A DNA stretch of 64,000 bases from Ophioceras dolichostomum (lineage: Eukaryota; Ascomycota; Sordariomycetes; Magnaporthales; Ophioceraceae), in assembly GCA_003049485.1 (NCBI GenBank), contig PYST01000055.1, positions 1 to 64,000 of the forward strand, read 5' to 3'. The position numbers and the translations under genes were made by a program. This document shows, piece by piece, positions 56,301-64,000 of this stretch. The notes under the pieces were generated by a model. That model was not told where the DNA came from. It searched no databases and saw only the letters and a program-made list of their open reading frames with translations. Position 1 is the stretch's first letter, and every line of letters starts with the position of its first letter.

Positions 56301-59194
56301 GTCGTACCGGTCCGACAGCAGCAGGTTGTACAGCGCCGTCTGCGCCTGGTGGTTGCTGCTGACGTTCTTGCCAGTCTTGACCTCGAACGGCACCGTGAAC
56401 GTGCGTCGCTCGTTGCGGTCCCGCATCGTCACCTGCACCGTAGCGTCGATGTTGCCCTTCAGCCCGTACATCGGCGACCACACGTGCTCTTCGACGTCCA
56501 GGAGCTTGCTGACACACATGTTGGCCATCTCACCGTGACGACCGTGGACGATGGCGTCTGACCTGGGAAACGCAGACACGAACGACTCGGCCCACGACCG
56601 CATCTCCTTCATCTTCGACAGAAGGTGCTCCCTGGCTGCAGGCACAGAGACCTTGATGGTGTACAAGTCCTCCATATGGCGGCCGATGAACTTGTCCACG
56701 GCTGCGTCAAGGAACTGCGGGTCCCACTTGTTCGCCATCAGCGCGTCCTGGAAGATCTCGTGCAGGATCGTGCCGTAGACCAGGGCAGGCGAGGCGTCGC
56801 TCGTGGCCTTGACGCGGTCCTGCAGCACAGCGCGTCGCGTGCAGCTGAACGAGTCGGCCACGACCGTCGACGAGATCAGCTGGTCCGGGTGCAGGATCAG
56901 CATGTTTTGGTTGTTGTCCACGATGCACATCCCTGACCACTCGAAGTCGCCAATGATGTGCACGAAAGACTTAGTACTGACGTCCGTCTCGGCCCAGTCG
57001 CCTCTGAGATGCACTGTCTTGATGTCGTTTGTCGTCTCCCCTTGCACAACGAGGATCTGCGAGAGGCTCACGTCAGGACCCATATCACCTCGCCAAGCAT
57101 CAGATGAGGAAGGGAGACGGATCGGAGGTGGAAAGAAAGAGCATACCTTTTCATGAAATTCTCGCCCTCGATCGTCCGTGTACGAACCCGGGAAAACGTT
57201 GGTCACCAGATATCGCTGGATGGCACGTGGCTTCTGGCTGGGCTGGACGCGCTTCATTTAGCATATGATCTGTCCAAGCTACTGTCATCTCGTGGCTACA
57301 CATACCCACCACCTCCAATACGTACATGTGCCATAGAGGATGCGGGAGCCGCCATTGCTGCTATTGTTGCCGCAGGCTGGTGAGCAGACTGGGTGGCAGC
57401 CAGCTCCGCCGCTTCAAAGTCGAAATCACCGCCAAAATCATCGCCATATGCATCATCATCTGCATATGTGTAGTCTTGCTCAAGCTCGGGCTCGAGCTCG
57501 CCCTCAGCATGAGGCACGAGGTCCGCCCCTGGTTCTCCACCTGGATCCGGTTTGATATCCATCAGCGTGTCACTTGACCTGGATTGATGCCTCATCTGTC
57601 CCTGCTGCTGCTGCTGTTGCTGCTGCTGGAACGCAGGTTTGGACTGGGCACCGGCAATGAGGTCGTCTGCAGCGGCGAATAGATCGTCGTCCATGTCACC
57701 GAACTCGTCGTCGAGATCTGTAATGTCGTGCGTCACTCGATTTGAGCCAAAGTCCTGCGCCGCAGCAGCGATCTTCGCCTCGGGCGCAGGGCAAGGATCG
57801 GCAAGTTGTCTGTTCTCCAGGCTTGCGTCTAACTCCATGAGCGTGTCGTCGTCGAAGTCGTCGGACCCAAAATCTTCGTCATCAGGGATAATGGCGGCCG
57901 GTTTTGCAGCCTCTTGGTCGTCTGACTGTCTGCTGTCTGCACCTGCGGACGCTGGCGCCGGGGCAGAATCTAGCGCCGACGCAGCCGCCTCCTCCATGTC
58001 GTCTGTCGGTGTCGATGTCTGCTTCCTCGGCGAGGAGCGGCGTTTCCGAGGGGAGGGAGATCTTGATTCCTGCCGGTAGGGCTGCGAGGCATTGGACTTT
58101 TCTATCTCCCCCGTTACGGTCTCAAGCAGCGCAGATACCATAGAATGTTTGCAATCTAGCTGGGCGGCGTTCCCATACTTGAGAAGACTGGTCGGGGACG
58201 CGGTGACGCTAGTCTTGTCGATTCTCCTGCGCTTCGGCCAGTTCGTCCCGCAGCTGACGGCCCGTCTAAGGCCGCTCTCTGCGTGCTGTTGCAGGGCAGT
58301 GGCCGGGAGCAGAGCACTATCTCTCGCCTGACGAGGCGACGAGGAGACGATCAGGTGGGCAAGGGCCGGGTTGGCCAGGCCGATGCCGCTGCCGCCCCGG
58401 ACGCCACTAACATTTGATGAGGCAGGGCCGCCGACGTAGAACCGGTCCCAAAGCTGGAGCGCTGGGTCCGCGTGTGGTGATCTCAGGGCTTGTCTCAGCT
58501 CGTTGACGTTGACGACGGGTGCCTCGCGACCAACATTTGCAGGTGACGAGAGCGGCGAGGAGCTGCGGGCGCGCTTCCTCCCTTGCCTCGGCATCATCGG
58601 GGAGATGAACGCGTCCTCGGGACAACGTTCCTTGTCCCACAGAATCCGATCCTTCGGGGACGGCCCGGCCTCTTCCTCCTTCTGGCAGCACTCTCCCATC
58701 TGTATCAGGTCTTGCCATGCCAGCTTGGCCGCCGGTGTAGCAGCCACGGGCTCTGGCGCTTCCGAGGCAGAGGTCGCAGGAGGATTCTGAGCGCTTCCAG
58801 GCTTTGTTGACCCATTGCTGTTCTCCTTGTCAGACTCGTCCTCGATGGTGATAATGGTGGAGCCGGGTGGTAGAGGTGGCGGTGGCGGAAGCATTGTTGT
58901 TGTCGTTGTTGCTGTGTTTGCCGTGTTTGCTTTCGTCGATGCCTCGGAGGAGCCGCCATCTGTCGCGAGAAAACGGAACTGCTTCAGTTTGCTTTTAGTC
59001 ACGTTGGAGACGGCAGGGAGAGGTCTCGAGGACGGCTGTTGCAGAGCGGCGGAATGACTCTTGGATCTCTTCCATTGTTGTTTACGCTGTACTCCGGTGT
59101 TAGCGTGCTCGCCAGATTCCTCTTGCACTGCACTTCGACTAGCTCTTACCTCTTGAAATGGGGCATGCTCTGACACTGTTTTTCGAAGAGGCAT
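53388..59194 (-). CDS. DNA2: DNA2 nuclease-helicase
   Basis: Exons 59194-57306, 57237-57147 and 57056-53388; introns of 68 and 90 bp; 1882 aa. Intron 1 has a GCTAAAT branch site and removes an in-frame TAA. Intron 2 has CTGAC before its CAG and joins EFHEK to ILVVQGE. The first 630 residues are disordered and acidic with a polyGln run. The RecB-like nuclease holds Fe-S cysteines in SFSCTRRAVLQDR (about 730) and ACGRCYAQTACFIYH (about 967-976), plus GTILHEIFQDAL and FEVKTGK. The superfamily 1 helicase holds Walker A GMPGTGKTTT (about 1277), DEAS, GDHNQLPPL, EHQYRM, VMTHYRSQLALL and HTADRFQGRDKEVVIL. Dna2 trims long flaps on Okazaki fragments and resects DNA ends. A Ser/Ala/Gly-rich insert separates helicase motifs. 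The C-terminal tail is basic. Confidence 0.93.
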
Positions 59195-59570
59195 AGTTTC
59201 TTGGGATCATGCTTGGCTGTATATGGCAAATAGGTATGGAATCATCGTGTCGTTCCTTTGTATGATGTTTTTATTTGTTGAGAGCAGTGGGGATGCCCTG
59301 AAAACCGAATGTTGTACCACTTAATGATAGACCCCCCACCGCGTCTCGCGACGCGTTCAGTCAGCCACAGGAATGCATGTGTGGCGCTAGCTCCCGCAGC
59401 CCCTCGCCTCGAGGTCCAAGCTTTGCGGTGCTATTGTAACTTGTAACACCTCCATCTCTCCGCACCATTGCCCTTCTCTCATCAGATCATCACTCATCAC
59501 TTCAATCACTCAAAACTGAAATCTTAGCTCCCCAGCGATATTTGGGCTGCAGCAGCGACCCGACGTCAAG
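59195..59570. promoter_or_regulatory. Bidirectional promoter, DNA2 / 422-aa gene
   Basis: A 376-bp interval between divergent starts, with one ACGCGT box and no gene. Confidence 0.5.
59351..59356. promoter_or_regulatory. MluI cell-cycle box upstream of DNA2
   Basis: Exact ACGCGT within GCGTCTCGCGACGCGTTC, 157 bp upstream of the DNA2 ATG and 215 bp upstream of the rightward gene. Confidence 0.5.
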
Positions 59571-60839
59571 ATGGGCTCCGTCCCACGAAGAGGTCCAGTT
59601 TTGGACCCGGAACACATGGCTCGGATCACCGACGCAAGTGCCAGCCGTATCAATATGGATTCGTTTCCGAGCCTTCCTCCTTGGGCTCTCTTTACTAGGA
59701 CTCGTCGCTCTAATCGAAGACAGATCGACGCGTTGGTCAGAACCACGGCTGTGCGCCGTGGGGATGAGGTGACCCAGGAAGAGGTCGACGCCATCACCGA
59801 GCATATTGGGGCGATTAAATACTCCCAGGCCATGGTCAGCGACCCTATACAGATCGGCATTGCGTATGGATTCTGGCGTAGGGGCAAGACCAACATGCGC
59901 TTCCCATTCTTCACTCCCCGAGCCCTTCCCTTGCTCGGAAAGGGCCGATCCAGGCTTGCCTGGCAGGCTATACGCTTCACCGCCTACTACCTCGTCACCA
60001 CGATCACGATTGGCGGCTTCTTGGACTCTGTGCTAGGGTACGTGGCGATGCCAGACATGGCGAAGGACCCGCGGCTCACCAATGTCTTAGCCGATCTTCG
60101 TGCAAGGCCGGGGCTCAGGGGCCAGGAGCCCCACTCCACAGCAAACCCCCGAAGCCCCGTTGCTGCGGGCGGTGGGCCCAGGTACCCTCAGATGCCGGCA
60201 CAACAGGAGCCGCCATCATCGGCTGACTCTGGAGGCGATGCGGAAATCGATCGCCTCTTGTCGCAGCGAACCGAGGAATTCAAGAACATGATAGCTGCGA
60301 AGGCTGCTGCTGCAAAGGCTGCTGCGGATGAGGCAAGCCTGGATCCCTTCGACGACGCCTCTCCCGTCGCCCCGGAACAAAGAGACTCGCCTTCCCGCTC
60401 AGGAGCGAGAGGGACTCCTCCGACACCCCGTGGCCAGTCGGCTTGGGACCGGATCAGGCGCAGCCGCGCAGCCCAAGAGTCCCAACCCAGCGGGTCAACA
60501 TGGGACCAGGTCAAGGGGGGCGCCGCACAAGATTCCGACCCCAGCAAGTCCTCCTGGGACCAAGTCAGAACCAGCAGCCCCTCGGACTCTCCGAGCGCGG
60601 GCACCGGGTCAGCGTGGGACAGGATACGAGCACGCGGCGGCAGCGGGGGTGCATCTTCACGTCGTGATCCCGCCGGCGCCGGCCGACAAGACAAGGCGGC
60701 CGAGGAAGGCGGCTCATATTCGAAGGAGGAAGAGGACAAGGCGTACGCCCGCTCGCAGGCTCAGAAGGAGTTTGACGAGATGCTTGAGAGGGAGAGACAG
60801 GGGGAATCAGACGAATCCCCCCGCCGTCGGTGGAAATGA
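59571..60839 (+). CDS. Unrecognised membrane protein with WD(R/Q)(I/V) repeats
   Basis: Single exon, 422 aa, start in good context (AAGATGGGC). I do not recognise the family. The N-terminal 170 residues look folded and conserved: INMDSFPSLPPWALFTRTRR, AITEHIGAIKYSQAMVSDP, IAYGFWRRGKTNMRFPFF, then one clear membrane helix at about 141-165 (FTAYYLVTTITIGGFLDSVL). The remaining 250 residues are disordered, with an Ala-rich helical patch (IAAKAAAAKAAADEA). Four copies of a motif of the form (S)xWD(R/Q)(I/V) are spaced 18-20 residues (about 290-352). A charged tail ends SPRRRWK. There is no signal peptide. Topology suggests an organelle membrane protein with a long soluble C-terminal arm; this is inference. 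Confidence 0.75.
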   Translation: MGSVPRRGPVLDPEHMARITDASASRINMDSFPSLPPWALFTRTRRSNRRQIDALVRTTAVRRGDEVTQEEVDAITEHIGAIKYSQAMVSDPIQIGIAYGFWRRGKTNMRFPFFTPRALPLLGKGRSRLAWQAIRFTAYYLVTTITIGGFLDSVLGYVAMPDMAKDPRLTNVLADLRARPGLRGQEPHSTANPRSPVAAGGGPRYPQMPAQQEPPSSADSGGDAEIDRLLSQRTEEFKNMIAAKAAAAKAAADEASLDPFDDASPVAPEQRDSPSRSGARGTPPTPRGQSAWDRIRRSRAAQESQPSGSTWDQVKGGAAQDSDPSKSSWDQVRTSSPSDSPSAGTGSAWDRIRARGGSGGASSRRDPAGAGRQDKAAEEGGSYSKEEEDKAYARSQAQKEFDEMLERERQGESDESPRRRWK

Positions 60840-61105
60840 CCAGTCAACCGTCTCTTCCACCCGCCTCCGTCTACCTAGTCATGGACATGTACCAATACAG
60901 TTATTTTCGGTGGATTTTCTCACCAGTACAGCGTTACAATGACTCCCAGTTTGCTGGGTTCTCACCCCCCACTCAAAACACGCCGGGTTTCAGCGGAGGG
61001 AAAACTTTGGATTTGGGATATCGTTAAGCATCGTTCCAGCCCAGCCCTCTCAGTTCGCATCAGATGCGTGATGCAGATATCAACCCGCGCCCTGTGCACC
61101 ACAGA
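60840..61105. other. Convergent 3' spacer
   Basis: Short interval between the convergent 422-aa gene and the GH16 gene, with no further feature seen. Confidence 0.5.
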
Positions 61106-62053
61106 TCATGTACTAAACACAGCCACATAGTCCACTTCCATCTGCGCGCCGCTTCCACCAGCCGTCTGCGCCGTCGGCGTGCGAACCTTGGCTACAGCAT
61201 CGGGAAATGCTCCGCCCACTGCAACGTTGAGAAGCAGGAACCGCGAGTTGTGCGCCAAGCTCGCCCAGGCCGCCGAGTCGCCGAGCTTGGCCCCCGTGAG
61301 GGAGAAGGTGCGGGAGCCGTCCAGGAACCAGGCGAGGGACTCGCGGCGCCAGTCCGCCGCCCCCGCCGTCCGGTCGACCTCGAAGGCCACCACGTGCCAC
61401 TCGCCCCTGCTCATGGCCGTGGACTGGCCGACGCCGTTCGGCTCGTCGCACGGCCCGCCCCTGCCGCTCGGCCCGCAGTGCACCGTGTGCCACGCCGTGG
61501 GCAAGCCGTTGAGCGTCTCGAGCACGTCGATCTCGCCCACCGTGGGCCAGTTCTGGAAGTTGCCGCGGTACGCCGCGCCCAGGGACCAGAAGGCCGGCCA
61601 GATGCCCATGTGGCTCGCGCCGGAGCCGAGGACGCGCAGGCGGGCCTCCACGCGGAGCTTCTTCCCGGCGGGGGGCGCGAAGTCGTGCTCCCGCGTCGTT
61701 TCGATGCGCGCGGACGTCCACTTCCCGTTGCTGAGCACCGGCGTGATCCGCAGAGTGCCGGAGTCCGTTATGGCGAGGTTTGAAGACGAGGACGTGTACG
61801 TCTGGATCTCGTTGGTGCCCCAGTTCTCAGGCCCGCCTGGGTACGAAGTCCCTTGGTCGATGGTCCACTTCGCCGGCGAGGGGCGGGAACCGGCTGCGAG
61901 GCCGGCGAAGTCATCCTGGAACACGATCTTTGAGTAGCCTGACGGGATGTTGATCGTGGAGCCTTTGCTCGGCTGCTGCTGGGCGAGCGGCAGGGTAGAG
62001 CTGATGTCGGCGGCCGCAACCAGGAATGCGGCCAATGTTGATAGTCGCACCAT
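61106..62053 (-). CDS. Secreted GH16-family beta-glucanase
   Basis: Single exon, 315 aa. The N-terminus (MVRLSTLAAFLVAAADISST) is a signal peptide. The mature part is one GH16 beta-jelly-roll: IVFQDDFAGL, PENWGTNEIQTYTS, LRVEARLRV, GIWPAFWSLG, the catalytic signature GEIDVLETLNG with Glu174, Asp176 and Glu179 (ExDxxE type), EWHVVAFEVDR and FLLLNVAVGGAFP. The ExDxxE signature is shared by laminarinase-like members that cut beta-1,3(4)-glucans. The secreted enzyme would act on cell-wall or environmental glucan. No GPI signal, carbohydrate-binding module or membrane anchor is visible. High GC with strong codon bias suggests good expression. Confidence 0.9.
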   Translation of the reverse strand: MVRLSTLAAFLVAAADISSTLPLAQQQPSKGSTINIPSGYSKIVFQDDFAGLAAGSRPSPAKWTIDQGTSYPGGPENWGTNEIQTYTSSSSNLAITDSGTLRITPVLSNGKWTSARIETTREHDFAPPAGKKLRVEARLRVLGSGASHMGIWPAFWSLGAAYRGNFQNWPTVGEIDVLETLNGLPTAWHTVHCGPSGRGGPCDEPNGVGQSTAMSRGEWHVVAFEVDRTAGAADWRRESLAWFLDGSRTFSLTGAKLGDSAAWASLAHNSRFLLLNVAVGGAFPDAVAKVRTPTAQTAGGSGAQMEVDYVAVFST

Positions 62054-64000
62054 TGTCGGCGCTCACGGCGATGGATCAAGAGCGCAAGCCGAGCAACACC
62101 ACTTCTGCTTCACTGTCTCAGAAGCACAAAAGAGGAGGGAGGGGAGAGAGGACGCCTCTCTCAGGCCATGACCATATGTCATGCACGACGGCCTTCTTCC
62201 TCCCATCCGACTCTATGTGCGGGCAGGTATTTGTATCGACCACAGCGAGCGCTTTGACGCCCACCATTTATACACTACTATACGCCACCACCACCACCAT
62301 TGCGGATTTCCTCCTCCGTCCAGGTGTGAAATAAAGCCCGAATCCAATTATTGCCATTCACGGCGTCGTTCTTGGAGAGGGGACAAGAGTCAGCAAAGGG
62401 TTCTGGAACCCAATGCGGGAAAAGGGGTTCTAGTCCTCAATATCCATCCATATTACGCCAAGGCTAGGGTCTCTCATTCTCCAACTCTGAAAGTCCACCC
62501 CCCAAAGTCTTTTCGATAGTGCGATGAGAGCCAGCCTAGTGGAATACTCGCGATTCTATAGTTCGGCAGCGGGAGCCAGCAGTACTATCAAGAACCCAGG
62601 ATGTGCAAGGGGACGGGCACCTCATTTGTTCTCTGTTGGAGAAGCGGGGAATTTCCGTCCGCCGAGTAGTTCGCTTCCGCTTCGCGGGTAAAGAGAAAGA
62701 TCGCGGCATGCAATCAACGAGCGGCATGTCCTTCATGTTTCTCTTAAGTGTCTGGAAGGCCACATGTTCTTACTATACCATCGGGGCGGAAGGTACCTAA
62801 TAACCCGCGTCTGTAACATATTGCTCCTAGCGATTATCATCTCATGCATTCACGCGAAGTGCCCATTCGGAGACATCAGCGAATGAGGGACCTCCCGAGG
62901 AGCGGCGAGGCTCTAGCCGCCTGAAAGACTGCCAACATCAATGGAATTAAAAAAAAACATCTCATTGGCGCTTCTCAAGGGTTTGCGATCGGTGTTAGGT
63001 AGAACTCCCTCTTCGGAACCCAGTATACAGGTCTTGGTTTCACAGCTTTCCCCAGAGTGTCCCATATCTTGGACAATCTGGACCAGGAGCGGGCAAGAAG
63101 CATGCCTCAGTGCACCCAACAGACGTCCTCGACATGAGAGTACATACAAGCCTCACAGCGCAATATCCTCGGGGGTGGTCTGGCTCCATCCCTCTCGATC
63201 GCTCAAGTACCTTTCACCCTTCGCGGCTGGCCTTGGCAGACGCACGCTCGTGATGTTGCAACGGATGTGTCCCGAATACTCAAGCATGCGGTCTCGAGTC
63301 GGCACGGCAGGCCAAGATACAGCGAGAGAGATAGGTCACAATATCATATGGAGATCTAGGGGGCGATAGTGTGAAGAAGGTTGCTCTATTAGAATTTGCC
63401 CAAGTTCCCTGGTCCGGTCCGAGATCAGCCAGCCATCCTGTTCTCTTCTTTCCCTTCCCTTAAAAGAATGAGAGACGTAAGCTTTTGTTTTTTTGAGAAT
63501 CACCACCAAAAAGAGCTTGCAATCTGATTCCAGTCCGAAAAGAAACCAACGCAAAGGGAGACATGCTGTGGGCCAGGAAGCTAAGATGAGAAAAGTGACA
63601 GAAGCCAAACAAGACGAAAGAACCCAAATACCACAAAACCAGAAAAGAAAAAATATCTGCGCCGGCCGGCCAAACACGAACAATGAAGTGCAAACCAAGG
63701 GGGAACAGAACGTAAAGATGTGAGGCTACAGGCGAGGCATTGGTACAGCAAAGCGGTAGTAGCTACAGCCGACCCCTACATGAGTGCTGTATATCAGACC
63801 ATCATTTGCAGTGTGGCACAATGCAATGACGCAATCGGCCCCAGCGTTTGAGCCTTATCGGCGTGGTGCTCCGCGGAGACGCATGCCACGGCCATCTGTC
63901 TCGTCACATTTTATCCAGCTTTCGTGAATTTCAAACGAGATGATGTCCATCCGTCCATCCTTTCATCCATCATCCATTGATCCATCCATATCCCCTCTGC
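62054..64000. other. Gene-free right end
   Basis: The left part is the GH16 promoter. From about 62,400 onward only short frames without codon bias are present; the longest is a 142-codon plus-strand frame at 62941-63369 with no recognisable domain. ATCC-rich simple sequence (about 63,947-63,990) closes the window. Confidence 0.45.

Noticed and set aside
54549..56561. 670-codon frame on the plus strand
   Set aside because: It is the mirror of the DNA2 coding exon. DNA2 motifs on the opposite strand are unambiguous.
62941..63369. 142-codon plus-strand frame
   Set aside because: There is no codon bias or domain, and an overlapping minus-strand frame is equally open.

Overview
The window looks like nuclear DNA of a filamentous ascomycete (Pezizomycotina, most likely a Sordariomycete). 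The genes are compact, with short GT...AG introns (56-241 bp, one of 422 bp), strong C/G preference at third codon positions, serine/proline/alanine-rich low-complexity tails, and long pyrimidine-rich intergenic leaders. I place the organism by protein content and gene style only; no marker gene fixes the genus. Thirteen protein-coding genes are supported, eleven of them assigned to a family. No tRNA, rRNA, CRISPR array or intact transposon was found.

Layout, left to right: a 4.4 kb gene-free leader; AIM21 (actin-patch regulator); a 2.6 kb repeat-bearing spacer; MCM10 and RNASEH2B/RNH202 head to head; DUO1 (DASH kinetochore ring) head to head with an unrecognised Ser/Thr-Pro-rich 479-aa protein; a spacer with a palindromic repeat; a SurE + tubulin-tyrosine-ligase fusion (PBY1 type); a 6.6 kb gene-free stretch; a PMCA/PMC1-type Ca2+ ATPase; a 4.7 kb leader ahead of a Sir2-class deacetylase; a 3.6 kb spacer; a SCY1-like pseudokinase head to head with a mitochondrial branched-chain aminotransferase; a complex I ESSS/NDUFB11 subunit; DNA2 nuclease-helicase head to head with an unrecognised 422-aa membrane protein; a secreted GH16 glucanase; and a gene-free right end.

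Functional theme: chromosome replication and segregation genes are over-represented (MCM10, RNase H2 subunit B, DNA2, DUO1, plus a Sir2 deacetylase). Three divergent promoters serving this set carry exact ACGCGT (MluI cell-cycle box) cores, so an MBF-type G1/S programme is a reasonable inference. The unrecognised 479-aa gene shares one of these promoters with DUO1.

The least explained material is in the spacers. A degenerate palindromic element lies at about 19.4-20.0 kb and has an inverted, deleted copy at 9.75-9.80 kb. That copy abuts an orphan fragment with strongly gene-like codon usage. I see no convincing previously undescribed multi-gene system; the findings below are individual leads.
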